The notes under the pieces were generated by a model that was given only the letters and a program-made list of their open reading frames with translations, did not search any database and was not told where the DNA came from. This document shows positions 56,077 through 64,000 of a DNA stretch of 64,000 nt, one piece after another. The stretch spans positions 62,001 to 126,000 of the forward strand of contig NZ_BAABAL010000019.1 in the NCBI RefSeq assembly GCF_039537405.1, given 5' to 3'. The translations under genes were made by a program, and so were the position numbers. Positions within the stretch are counted from its first letter, which is position 1. Every line of letters starts with the position of its first letter. This DNA is from Allokutzneria multivorans. GTDB taxonomy: Bacteria > Actinomycetota > Actinomycetes > Mycobacteriales > Pseudonocardiaceae.

Positions 56077-57474
56077 TCAGCAGAGCCAGTCGAGCACGAC
56101 GGCGGCCGTCCAGGACTGGTCGAGGCTACCCAGCGGCTCGCCGGTCAGCGGATGGTAGTACTCGGCGAAGGCCCCGTCCGAGCACAGCCGCAGCCCCTCG
56201 GCGCGGTGCCGCTCGGCGCGCTCGGCCCAGCCCCGCCGCGCGAAGGACCAGCCGAAGAGCCAGCCCATCACCGGCCACTGCGGCCCGCGCCAGTACTGCC
56301 GGGGGCGGAAGGCCTCGTCGGCGGGCGAGGTGGAGGGCACCAGCCCGGCGGCCATTCCGGGGTTCCCGCACCACTCCGGACCGTCCAAAGTGGACAGAAG
56401 CGCGCGCTCGGCGGTGCGGTCCAGCCCGCCGCACAGCAGCGGGGCGAACCCGGCCATGGTGCGGGTGCCGCTCCACGTGCCCGCGCGGAAGTCGCGGTCC
56501 CTGGCCAGCCCGGTCGCCGGGTCCACCGTCGCGGCGACGGCGGAGCGGGCGCGCGCGGCCCAGCCCTCCAGCTCGGCGATCCGCGCGGCGGGCTGGCCGA
56601 ACTCCTGGCCGAGCTCGGCGAGCACGTCGCAGGCCATCGCGAAGATCGCGGTCAGGAACACATCGCCCACGAGGAAGCTCGACGTGGCGACGACGCGGTC
56701 GGGGTCGTAGCCGACCCGGCGCATCTCCTCGACCAGCCACAGGTAGCGGTCGTACTCCTCGTCGGAGGGCCGCATCCCGGCGTCGGCGACCAACCGCAGG
56801 TCGCGCCGCACGTACGGCGGCAGGTCCGCGCCCGGGTGGACGCCCGCGTAGGCGGAGTCCCAGCGCGGCGAGTTGTCCATCCCGGACTCCCAGCCGTGCA
56901 CCACCGCGAGCAGGCCGTCACCGCCGGGGTCGCGGTGCTCGGCCAGCCAGCGGTGCCAGGCGTGCAGCTTCGGCCAGGACCGGCGCACGAAGTCCTCGGC
57001 GGTGGCCCGGTCGAGCGCGCCGCCCCGCCTGGCGATCTCCAGCAGTCGTCCGACCGCGATCGCGTGCGCGGGCGGCTGGCAGATCCCGGAGGTGCGCACG
57101 CCCTGCGGCGCGTCCGGGCTCAGCTCGTGGGCGCCCCAGCGCTGCGGTCCGGGGAAGTAGTCGTCGGCGCCGCCCTCGGTGAAGACGATGTGCGGCAGCA
57201 TCCCGCCGCGCCACTGGGCGGCCAGCAGGGTGTCCAGCTCGGCGACCGCGCGCCCGATGTCCAGGTGGGCGAGGCCGACCGAGATGAACGCCGCGTCCCA
57301 GCTCCACATGTGCGGGTACAGCCGGGGTGCCGCGGTCACCAACGAGCCGGTGTCGTTGCCGTGCAACACATATGCGGCCCGTGCGGCGAGAAGGCGCGGT
57401 GGTAGTTCCTGGCGGTCGGCCCGCGCTGCGGAGTGGGCAGTGGTGTGGGCGGAGGTGGGTGAAACAACGGTCAC
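56077..57474 (-). CDS. GH63-type glucosidase (glucosylglycerate/mannosylglycerate hydrolase-like)
   Basis: 465 residues from the GTG at 57472-57474, overlapping the ABC ATPase stop (GTGA). (alpha/alpha)6-barrel: LYPHMWSWDAAFISVGLAHL, RGGMLPHIVF, WESGMDNSPRWD (catalytic-type Asp), YWRGPQWPVMGWLF and FAEYYHPLTGEPLGSLDQSW (Glu) followed by TAAVVLDWL. The pattern fits MGH/GgH enzymes that hydrolyse glucosylglycerate or mannosylglycerate rather than glycogen debranching enzymes. No signal peptide; acts after uptake by the linked ABC importer. Confidence 0.78.
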   Translation of the reverse strand: MTVVSPTSAHTTAHSAARADRQELPPRLLAARAAYVLHGNDTGSLVTAAPRLYPHMWSWDAAFISVGLAHLDIGRAVAELDTLLAAQWRGGMLPHIVFTEGGADDYFPGPQRWGAHELSPDAPQGVRTSGICQPPAHAIAVGRLLEIARRGGALDRATAEDFVRRSWPKLHAWHRWLAEHRDPGGDGLLAVVHGWESGMDNSPRWDSAYAGVHPGADLPPYVRRDLRLVADAGMRPSDEEYDRYLWLVEEMRRVGYDPDRVVATSSFLVGDVFLTAIFAMACDVLAELGQEFGQPAARIAELEGWAARARSAVAATVDPATGLARDRDFRAGTWSGTRTMAGFAPLLCGGLDRTAERALLSTLDGPEWCGNPGMAAGLVPSTSPADEAFRPRQYWRGPQWPVMGWLFGWSFARRGWAERAERHRAEGLRLCSDGAFAEYYHPLTGEPLGSLDQSWTAAVVLDWLC

Positions 57475-58553
57475 GAGGTCTCCAGCAGCAGGTGTGTTTC
57501 CGGGTCGTACCAACGGCACTGGTCCGCGGGCAGGCTCAGTCGCAGGCTCGCGCCCGCTTCGGCGCGGAAGGTCGGCGGCGCTTGCACCTTGAGCTGGTGC
57601 CCGGCCAGCGACAGGGTCAGCAGCACCGAGGAACCCAGCGGCTCGAAGACCTCCAGCTCGGCCGCGAGCGGGCCGGTGGAGCCGACCGCGAAGGCTTCCG
57701 GGCGCACGCCCAGGCGGAGCTGGCGGCCTTCGTAGCCGCTCAGGGCGGCCGGAACGGGAACACCGTGCGCGCCGAGGTCGAGCAGGAGGGCGCCGTCGCC
57801 GCCCGCGGCGACGGTCCCGGTGAGGAAGTTCATCGGCGGGCTGCCGATGAAACCGCCGACGAACTCCTCGGCCGGAAGGTCGTAGACCGTGGTCGGCGCG
57901 TCGCACTGGGCGATCCGCCCCTGGCGCATCACCGCGACGCGATCGCCCAGCGACAGCGCTTCCACCTGGTCGTGGGTCACGTAGAGCGTCGTGGTGCCCA
58001 GCTCCGCGACGAGCTTCTTCAGCTCCGCGCGGAAGGACAGCCGCAGCAGAGCGTCCAAATTGGACAGTGGCTCGTCCATCAGCAGGACCTCGGCGTCCAT
58101 CACGATGGCCCGTGCGACCGCGACGCGCTGCCGCTGGCCGCCGGAGAGCTTGGCGGGGTAGCGGTCCAGGTACGGGGTGAGCTGGAGCAGGTCGGCCGCC
58201 CACGCGACCTTCCGCTTGATCTCGTCGGCGTCGACCCCGCGCATCCGCAGGCCGAAGCCGATGTTGTCGCCGACCTTGCGGTGCGGGAACACCGCGTAGG
58301 ACTGGAACACCATGGACAGGTTGCGCTTGCGCGGCTCCAGGTAGGTGACGTCCTTGCCGCCGATGACGACCTGCCCGCCGTCGGGCAGCTCCAGGCCCGC
58401 GACCATGCGCAGCAACGTGGTCTTGCCGCAGCCGGACGGGCCGAGCAGCACCATGAACTCGCCGTCGGCGACGTGCAGGCTCACGTCGTCGGTGGCCCTG
58501 GTGGTGCCGCCGGGATAGGTCTTGACCAGGTTGTGCAGTTCGATCTCGGCCAT
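57471..58553 (-). CDS. Sugar ABC transporter ATP-binding protein (UgpC/MsmK type)
   Basis: 360 residues. Walker A LLGPSGCGKTTLL, Q-loop FQSYAVFPHRKV, signature LSGGQRQRVAVARAI, Walker B VLLMDEPLSNLDA, H-loop VTHDQVEA. The C-terminal MOBE/TOBE regulatory domain is present (LRLGVRPEAFAV). Energises carbohydrate import with the two permeases upstream. Confidence 0.94.
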   Translation of the reverse strand: MAEIELHNLVKTYPGGTTRATDDVSLHVADGEFMVLLGPSGCGKTTLLRMVAGLELPDGGQVVIGGKDVTYLEPRKRNLSMVFQSYAVFPHRKVGDNIGFGLRMRGVDADEIKRKVAWAADLLQLTPYLDRYPAKLSGGQRQRVAVARAIVMDAEVLLMDEPLSNLDALLRLSFRAELKKLVAELGTTTLYVTHDQVEALSLGDRVAVMRQGRIAQCDAPTTVYDLPAEEFVGGFIGSPPMNFLTGTVAAGGDGALLLDLGAHGVPVPAALSGYEGRQLRLGVRPEAFAVGSTGPLAAELEVFEPLGSSVLLTLSLAGHQLKVQAPPTFRAEAGASLRLSLPADQCRWYDPETHLLLETS

Positions 58554-58599
58554 CGTGTGCTCTCGTCTCGGTGGGTCGGGCGGCTCAGCACAGATCGGG

Positions 58600-59442
58600 T
58601 CAGCGAAGGGTCGTTCCCCACATGTTCAGCAGGTAGCGGCGGACCACGAAGATGAACAGCAGCGCGGGCAGGACCAGCACGAAACCGCCCGCGAAGCGGT
58701 AGGCGTTGGGCGAATCGGCCAGCGAGGTCAGCACCTGCGCGGGCAGCGTCCGGTGCCCCAGCGTCAGCACTGTCGCACCGAGGACTTCGTTCCAGGACAA
58801 CACGAAAGTGAACACCGAGGACGCGGCGAGCCCCGGAAGCGCCATGGGCAGCACGACGCGGCGCATCGCCTGGCCCGGAGTGCAGCCGAAGATCAGCGCG
58901 GCCTCCTCGACGTCCTGGGGAACGCCGACGAAGATGCTCGCGGTGATCAAGATCGTCGTGGGCAGCGCGAGCGCGGTGTGCACGAGCGTGACCGCGAAGA
59001 CCGTGTCGTCGATGCCCACGCGCAGGAACATCGTGGCCAGCGGCACGGAGAGCACGACGATCGGCAGCGCGCGGACCAGCAGGATGAGCACCTGGTAGGC
59101 GTCGCGGCCCCGGAAAGCGATGCGGGAGAGCGCGTAGCCCGCCGGAGCACCGAGGAGCAGCGCGAGCGCCACCGTGTACAGCCCGGCCAGCACGGAGTTG
59201 CCGAACGCGGGGACGACTCCGGCTCCGCCGACGAAGCCGCTGATGCTCTCGGTGGAGAACTCGCTGGGCACCAACGGTTTCGGGAACTCGGTGAGCGCCG
59301 TGCGCGAGGACAGCGCGGCCAGTGCGATCAGCACGATAGGCAGCAGCATGAACGCGGAGATCGCGATGCAGGCGAGCTGCACGAGCACGCGCTGCCGCTT
59401 GCGCCTGCGCAGCGGAGCGAGGTCGACAGCGGGACGCGTCAT
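58600..59442 (-). CDS. Sugar ABC transporter permease (MalG type)
   Basis: 280 residues, six membrane segments, with the EAA loop VPQDVEEAALIFGCTPGQAM before RRVVLPMALPGLAAS. Start MTRPAVDLAPLRRRK overlaps the stop of the other permease (ATGA). Confidence 0.92.
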   Translation of the reverse strand: MTRPAVDLAPLRRRKRQRVLVQLACIAISAFMLLPIVLIALAALSSRTALTEFPKPLVPSEFSTESISGFVGGAGVVPAFGNSVLAGLYTVALALLLGAPAGYALSRIAFRGRDAYQVLILLVRALPIVVLSVPLATMFLRVGIDDTVFAVTLVHTALALPTTILITASIFVGVPQDVEEAALIFGCTPGQAMRRVVLPMALPGLAASSVFTFVLSWNEVLGATVLTLGHRTLPAQVLTSLADSPNAYRFAGGFVLVLPALLFIFVVRRYLLNMWGTTLR

Positions 59443-60311
59443 CGGGTGCCTCCCGAGGAGGGCTGGCGCAGCGCGCGCATGTAGAGGATCGCGGTTCCGA
59501 GCGAGAGCGCGAGGATCACCAGCGCGACCGCGCTCGCCACCGCCGGGTTCTGGAGGTTGACGTACCACTGGTAGGTCTCCCCCACCAGCAGCGGGAAGTT
59601 GCGCCCGGTCAGCGCCTGTGCGACCGCGAACGCTTGTAGCGCAAGGATTGTGCGCAGGATGAGCGCGACCTGGAGGCTCGGCTTGAGCAGCGGCAACGTG
59701 ACGTGCCACAGGCGCTGCCACGCCGAGGCGCCGAAGACCTGGGCGGCTTCGTCGTAGTCCGGCGGCATCATCTGCACGCCCGCGACGACGATCACGAAGA
59801 CCATCGAGGTCGCTCGCCAGATCTCGGCGACCACCACCGCCAGCAGCATCGTGGTGGGGTTGTCGTAGTTCAGCCAGGCGATCCCGTTCTCCGACAGGCC
59901 GAGGCCGATCAGCAGCGAGTTCAGGTAACCGCGATCGGCGAACACGGTCAGCCACACCAGGCCCGCCGCGAGGTCGGAGATCGCCAGCGGGATGGCCCAG
60001 ATGTAGAAGTGCAGCCCGGCGAGCTTCGGCTTGGACTGGATGAGCAGCGTCATGCCGACGGACAGCACGAGCTGGATCGGCACGACGATCACGATGAGCA
60101 GCAAGGTGTTCAGCAACGCCTCGCCGAAGTACGGGTCGCCGAAGAGCCGCTGCCAGTTCGCCAGCGTGAAGGCTCCGCCCTCGTCCTGGAACGCCGCGAG
60201 GACGCCCTGCACGAGGGGCCAGCCGAAGAGCAGCACCAGCAGCACGGTCGAAGGCGCGAGCAGCAACCACGGCGACATGCCGAGCCGCTTCTTGTGAACT
60301 GCGGTGGTCAT
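59439..60311 (-). CDS. Sugar ABC transporter permease (MalF type)
   Basis: 290 residues, membrane segments beginning SPWLLLAPSTVLLVLLFGWP, and an EAA loop MPPDYDEAAQVFGASAWQRL before WHVTLPLLKPSLQ. One base separates it from the binding-protein stop. Partner of the MalG-type permease. Confidence 0.92.
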   Translation of the reverse strand: MTTAVHKKRLGMSPWLLLAPSTVLLVLLFGWPLVQGVLAAFQDEGGAFTLANWQRLFGDPYFGEALLNTLLLIVIVVPIQLVLSVGMTLLIQSKPKLAGLHFYIWAIPLAISDLAAGLVWLTVFADRGYLNSLLIGLGLSENGIAWLNYDNPTTMLLAVVVAEIWRATSMVFVIVVAGVQMMPPDYDEAAQVFGASAWQRLWHVTLPLLKPSLQVALILRTILALQAFAVAQALTGRNFPLLVGETYQWYVNLQNPAVASAVALVILALSLGTAILYMRALRQPSSGGTR

Positions 60312-60312
60312 C

Positions 60313-61638
60313 TCACCTCACCTCGCAGATGCCGGTGCCACGCGGATCCGGCGCCCAGCAAGGGACCTTGGCGTCGGCAAGCAGTTGGTTGACCACCCGC
60401 GCCTGAGCGTCCACTGTGGACCGTGCGTCGCCGCCCTTGAGCACGATCGTCTCGAAGCAGTCGCGGAAGACCTTGCTCAGCTCGCCCTCGCGGCTGCCGA
60501 GGCCGACCGGCGGCAGCGACAGGATCGCACCCTTGGACTCGCGCTGCTTCGCGACCGCGCCGGCCTCCAGCCTGATCGCGGGTGGCAGGTCGTCCGGGAT
60601 CGGAGTGCGGACGGTCGGAAAGAAGGCGTTGGCGCGCAACAGGTCCACCTGCGTCTCGGCCCGGCTGAGCGCGGCGATCAGCCTGCGTGCCCGGTCCTGG
60701 TCCGGTGCGCCCTTGGGGATGGCCAGCCCGGTCAGCACGGCCATGTAGCCGCGCCCCTTCGGGCCGCGCGGCGCGGGCATCATCCGCCACTTGTCCGGCT
60801 CACGCCTGGGCGCGTTGACCAAGCGGGACACGTGGTCCCAGCCGACGGTGACCTCGCCCGCCTCCATGGGCTCCTGCATCTGGGCGTAGTTGGTGCTGGC
60901 GGGCACGCAGTTGCGCCACAGCTCGCGCATGTACTCCCAGGCGGTGACCGCCTCCGGCGAGCGGAACGTGGTGATCTGCCCGCCGGTGAAGGACGGCAGC
61001 AGGTAGCCCTGGAAGAAGCGGTGCAGCAGGCCCTTCGGCCCGCCGGGCAGCCCCAGCACCGGGCGGTTGTTGTTGGCGCGCCTGGCCGCGATCGCCCAGT
61101 CCAGCAGCTGGTCGTAGCTGAGGTCATCGGCGTTGGCTCCGGAAGGCAAGTGCTGCAAGGCATCCACGTGCGCCGCGAGCACGTAGCTGGCCTGCGCCCA
61201 CGGCACGTACCAGGTGCGGTTCGTGCCCGCCCGCGCCAGCTCCAGGTACTCCGGCGGCCAGCCCAGCGAGCTGAAGTCGGAGACGATGTCGGTCAGGTCT
61301 TCGAGGTGGTTGGGCGCGAGCGGCGCGAGGTCGCCGTGCAGCCCGCCGATCACGCTCGCCCGGACCGCGCCCGCGTCGACCTGGCTGCGAACCTGCGTGG
61401 TGAAGGGCCCCGGATCGCTGGTCACGTAGCCGACGTCGCCGTCGAAGGCCTTGCGCAGCAACGCCCGGAAGCGCTCCGCCTCGTCCAGCGGGGTGAACTG
61501 CGTCGACAGGAACGTCAGCCCCGAGGTGCCTGAGGTGGCGAACCCGGTGCAGCCTGCGAGCAGCGACGCGGCCCCCGTGGCGAGCGCTCCGCGCAGCAGC
61601 CCCCTGCGGGACAGCGTGCCTCGATCGGCCACAGTCAC
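60313..61638 (-). CDS. Sugar-binding lipoprotein of the ABC importer
   Basis: 441 residues, GTG start. Twin-Arg/lipoprotein signal SRRGLLRGALATGAASLLAG with lipobox Cys just after, so it is probably Tat-exported and lipid-anchored. Family 1 solute-binding fold: LTFLSTQFTPLDEAERFRAL, YVPWAQASYVLAAHVDAL, AGEVTVGWDHVSRLVNAP. First gene of the operon, divergent from the ROK repressor. Confidence 0.9.
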   Translation of the reverse strand: MTVADRGTLSRRGLLRGALATGAASLLAGCTGFATSGTSGLTFLSTQFTPLDEAERFRALLRKAFDGDVGYVTSDPGPFTTQVRSQVDAGAVRASVIGGLHGDLAPLAPNHLEDLTDIVSDFSSLGWPPEYLELARAGTNRTWYVPWAQASYVLAAHVDALQHLPSGANADDLSYDQLLDWAIAARRANNNRPVLGLPGGPKGLLHRFFQGYLLPSFTGGQITTFRSPEAVTAWEYMRELWRNCVPASTNYAQMQEPMEAGEVTVGWDHVSRLVNAPRREPDKWRMMPAPRGPKGRGYMAVLTGLAIPKGAPDQDRARRLIAALSRAETQVDLLRANAFFPTVRTPIPDDLPPAIRLEAGAVAKQRESKGAILSLPPVGLGSREGELSKVFRDCFETIVLKGGDARSTVDAQARVVNQLLADAKVPCWAPDPRGTGICEVR

Positions 61639-61653
61639 CTCCTCGTGACTTCC

Positions 61654-61668
61654 GTCTAGGTGCTAGAC
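61654..61668. promoter_or_regulatory. Operator between ROK gene and ABC operon
   Basis: GTCTAG, spacer GTG, CTAGAC: a perfect inverted repeat in the 59-bp divergent gap. The likely ROK binding site controls both directions. Confidence 0.65.
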
Positions 61669-61697
61669 ATAAGTGCGGGTGGCTCAAGATAGGTGGT

Positions 61698-62867
61698 GTG
61701 CAGGTGGACGTCAACGCCCTCCCGGCCGGACCGGCCTCCCCCGGGCAGGTCCTGGAGGTGCTGCGCAGGGGCGGCCCGATGACCCGGCAGGAGCTCCAGG
61801 CCAGGGTCGGGTTGTCGCGCGCCACCATGGTGGAACGGCTGGACGCGCTCGGCAGGCTGAAGCTCCTGCGCACCGTCGGCCACCAGGCCTCCAGCGGGGG
61901 CAGGCGCGCCGAGCTGCTCGCCGCCGACGAGACCGGCCGGTGCGCCGTGGTCGCCGACATCGGCGTCAGCCACGTGACCGTCGCCGTCGCCGACCTCACC
62001 GCGACCGTGCTCGCCACCCGGCGCGAGCGCATGCCCACCCGCCAGGACCCCGGCGCGGTGCTCCGGCACGTCCTCTCGCTCGGCCGCGAGCTGCTCGCCG
62101 AAACCGGGCGCGCCAACGACTTCTGCGCGATGGCCGTCGGCGTTCCGGGCCAGGTCGATCCCACCTCCGGCGCGAACACCGCGCCGCCGACCATGCCCGG
62201 GTGGTCCGGCACGTGGGTCCACGACACGCTCGCTTCGCAGCTCGACGTGCCCGTGCTCGTCGAGAACGACGCCAACGCCCTGGCCTTCGGCGAACACCTG
62301 GCGGACGGGGCGCCTTCGACCACGCTGCTCGGCGTGAAGGTCGCCACCGGCATCGGCAGCGGCGTCGTGCTCGGCCGCCGCCCCTATCGCGGCGTCACCG
62401 GCAGTGCCGGCGAGATCGGGCACGTCAAGCTCGCCGCGCACCAGGAGCGGTGCAGCTGCGGGCGTACCGGCTGCCTCGCCGCCGCCGCCAGCGGCCGTGC
62501 CCTCGTCCGCCAGCTGCGCTCCAGCGGCGCGCGCACGCTCCTCGACGTCGTCCGTCAGGTCGAGCAGGGCCGCCCCGAGGCCGTCGCCCTCGTCACCGAG
62601 GCCGGTCACCTCCTCGGCGGTGTCCTCGCCACCGTCGTCAGCATCATCAACCCGCAGCACGTCCGCCTCGGCGGCCCCATCGGCGCCCTGCCCCAGTTCG
62701 TCGACGCCGCCCGCGCCGCCGTGCTCGACGCCGCCCACCCCGTGGCCCTGCTCGGCCTCCGCGAGATCTCCCCCGCCCGCCTGGGCGATTCCGCCGCCCT
62801 CGTCGGCTTGGCGGGCCTCACCGCCGACGCCGTCTTCGCCCCCACCGCCGTGGACGCCCTCCTCTGA
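61698..62867 (+). CDS. ROK-family transcriptional repressor
   Basis: 389 residues, GTG start. N-terminal winged helix VLEVLRRGGPMTRQELQARV, LSRATMVERLDALGRLKLLR. The ROK domain has VVADIGVSHVTVAVADL (ATP/sugar loop), VLVENDANALAFGEH, GSAGEIGHVKLA and the zinc motif CSCGRTGCLAAAAS. It probably senses the imported sugar or its phosphate. Confidence 0.92.
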   Translation: MQVDVNALPAGPASPGQVLEVLRRGGPMTRQELQARVGLSRATMVERLDALGRLKLLRTVGHQASSGGRRAELLAADETGRCAVVADIGVSHVTVAVADLTATVLATRRERMPTRQDPGAVLRHVLSLGRELLAETGRANDFCAMAVGVPGQVDPTSGANTAPPTMPGWSGTWVHDTLASQLDVPVLVENDANALAFGEHLADGAPSTTLLGVKVATGIGSGVVLGRRPYRGVTGSAGEIGHVKLAAHQERCSCGRTGCLAAAASGRALVRQLRSSGARTLLDVVRQVEQGRPEAVALVTEAGHLLGGVLATVVSIINPQHVRLGGPIGALPQFVDAARAAVLDAAHPVALLGLREISPARLGDSAALVGLAGLTADAVFAPTAVDALL

Positions 62868-62900
62868 CGTCCGCCTTTCTCCAGGCACCCCACAGCTTCC

Positions 62901-63163
62901 AAGCCCTGAACGACCCGTTCAGCACCCCCAACGCACCAAACGACCCATTCAGGGCCTTGAGCGCACCAAACGACCCGTTCAGGGCTCCCAGTGCACCAAA
63001 CGACCCGTTCAGCGCGCTCAACGCACCAAACGGGTCGTTCAGGGCTCACCACCACCCCAACGACCCGTACAGCCACGTGAACGCACCCAATGACTCATTG
63101 AGGTACTTGAGCGCCCTCAATGAGTCATTCAGCTACCTCAACGGACCGAACGCGGCATTGGCG
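62901..63163 (+). repeat. Composite intergenic repeat element, copy E
   Basis: 263 bp between convergent ROK and RNA methyltransferase genes. Starts AAGCCCTGAACGACCCG, has units exactly 30 bp apart with the core CACCAAACGACCCGTTCAG, an inverse unit, AATGACTCATT units and the end CGCGGCATTGG. Confidence 0.88.
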
Positions 63164-63180
63164 TGGGGCGAGGTGGAGGG

Positions 63181-64000
63181 TCAGTCGGTGAAGAGGGCCA
63201 CGCATTCGACGTGGTGGGTCATGGGGAAGGCGTCGAAGGCGCGGAGGGCGGCCAAGCGGTAGCCGTTGGCGGCGAAGTCGGCGACGTCGCGGGCCAGGGC
63301 GGCGGGATCGCAGGCGATGTGCACGATGCGGCGCGGCGAGCGGTCGCAGACGGCGTCGACGACGGCGCGCCCGGCGCCCTTGCGCGGCGGGTCGAGCACG
63401 ACGGCGTCGGGCCACTGACCGTCCATTTCGGACGAACCGAGGACCTTCTCCACCAAGCCCGGCACGAAACGCACCTGCGGCAGGTCGGCGAGGCTGCGGC
63501 GGCCGGAGTCGACGGCGCGCGCGGAGGACTCGACGACGGTGACGGAGCCGGAGGGGCCGACCTGCTCCGCCAGCGCCGCGGCGAAGAGGCCGACGCCGCC
63601 GTAGAGGTCCCACGCGGTCGCGCCGGGCGCGGCGTCGGCGAACTCGGCGACGACGGAGACGAGCTTGTCGGCGGCGGCGGGGTGGACCTGCCAGAAGCCG
63701 CTGGCGTCGACGCGCCAGTCGCGACCGCCGGCGTGCTCGGTCGCGGTCCCGCTGCCGACGGCGAAGCGCGGGCGCTGGTTGCGCACCCACTCCGTGACGT
63801 GGAGGTCGCCGTCGCCGTCACGGGTGACCTGCACCTCGGAGCCCGGCTTCCACCGCTGCTCCAACACATCCGGAAGAACACCGGGCGACGCGATCGGGCA
63901 GTCGTCGATCGGGATCACGCGGTGACTGCGCTGACCACGCAGACCCGCCCGGCCGTCACGGTCCACGGCGAGCCGCACGCGCGTGCGCCAGCCCAGCGGA
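63181..64000 (-). CDS. RNA m5U methyltransferase (RlmD/TrmA family; 5' end cut by window)
   Basis: About 272 visible codons of a class I SAM-dependent RNA methyltransferase. SAM loop AWDLYGGVGLFAAALAEQVG, VVESSARAVDSGRRS, VVLDPPRKGAGRAVVDAV (motif IV) and IVHIACDPAALARDVADF with the catalytic Cys. The C-terminal THHVECVALF is standard. The frame is open through position 64000 (PLGWRTRVRLAVDRDG), so the TRAM-containing N-terminus lies outside. Methylates U in 23S rRNA or a related target. Confidence 0.9.
   Translation of the reverse strand, partial: PLGWRTRVRLAVDRDGRAGLRGQRSHRVIPIDDCPIASPGVLPDVLEQRWKPGSEVQVTRDGDGDLHVTEWVRNQRPRFAVGSGTATEHAGGRDWRVDASGFWQVHPAAADKLVSVVAEFADAAPGATAWDLYGGVGLFAAALAEQVGPSGSVTVVESSARAVDSGRRSLADLPQVRFVPGLVEKVLGSSEMDGQWPDAVVLDPPRKGAGRAVVDAVCDRSPRRIVHIACDPAALARDVADFAANGYRLAALRAFDAFPMTHHVECVALFTD

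Noticed and set aside
62901..63163. Possible CRISPR array (30-bp period)
   Set aside because: There are no unique spacers; the whole period is conserved and cores are near-palindromic. No cas genes are nearby.

Overview
The window is high-GC actinobacterial chromosome, most probably from a Pseudonocardiaceae-type actinomycete (Lentzea, Saccharothrix, Actinosynnema or a relative). This is inferred from a SARP/NB-ARC regulator, many GTG starts with ATGA and GTGA gene overlaps, a coproporphyrin-type haem cluster with HemQ, an NHEJ LigD polymerase, a DUF3000 protein and a conjugative element of the FtsK/TraB type. No rRNA, tRNA or CRISPR array was seen.

Layout. 1-6.9 kb: the edge of what may be a specialised-metabolite region (truncated glycosyltransferase, SARP regulator), then RNase Z, a secreted trypsin-like protease and small hypotheticals. 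6.9-27.9 kb: one integrated actinomycete conjugative element (AICE) of about 20.9 kb. It is bounded by 37-bp perfect direct repeats and sits in the 3' end of a ligD-polymerase gene. From the left it carries a HTH replication-type protein with intragenic iterons, a SpdB/DUF2637-like transfer protein, a TraB translocase, a TPR-HTH regulator with a phosphotransferase, a HigB-HigA-SecB-like toxin-antitoxin-chaperone operon, a serine recombinase, small regulators, a PIN-nuclease module, an iteron array, a primase-polymerase/helicase and the tyrosine integrase next to attR. The true 3' end of ligD is now stranded at attL, and the element supplies a replacement tail.

27.9-35.7 kb: ligD, a secreted hydrolase lacking its expected nucleophile, a GntR regulator, msrB, and an operon of three TIGR04222-type membrane proteins with Cys/Gly/Ser-rich tails followed by a DUF692 multinuclear iron oxidase (MNIO) and a SCO6045-like partner. 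I regard this as the best candidate for an undescribed modification system. 36-40.5 kb: haem genes hemE-hemG-hemQ with a methyltransferase-like gene, and DUF3000. 40.7-53.9 kb: dipeptidase, orphan response regulator, RNase D, fadA-fadB, Uma2, two aminotransferases, a YheO/DauR-like regulator and an OmpR-type two-component system. 53.9-64 kb: dxs, a five-gene sugar or compatible-solute uptake operon with a GH63-type hydrolase and a divergent ROK repressor, and a truncated RNA m5U methyltransferase.

Two dispersed DNA patterns run through the chromosomal part. One is a family of about 265-bp composite elements (five sites) built from 30-bp units with near-palindromic cores, lying just after gene stops and mostly between convergent genes. 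The other is a 13- to 15-bp palindromic word, GTCCANNNTGGAC, found eight times, always inside genes and always in the same reading frame. Positions and family calls come from reading the sequence and recalled family knowledge; no database search was run.
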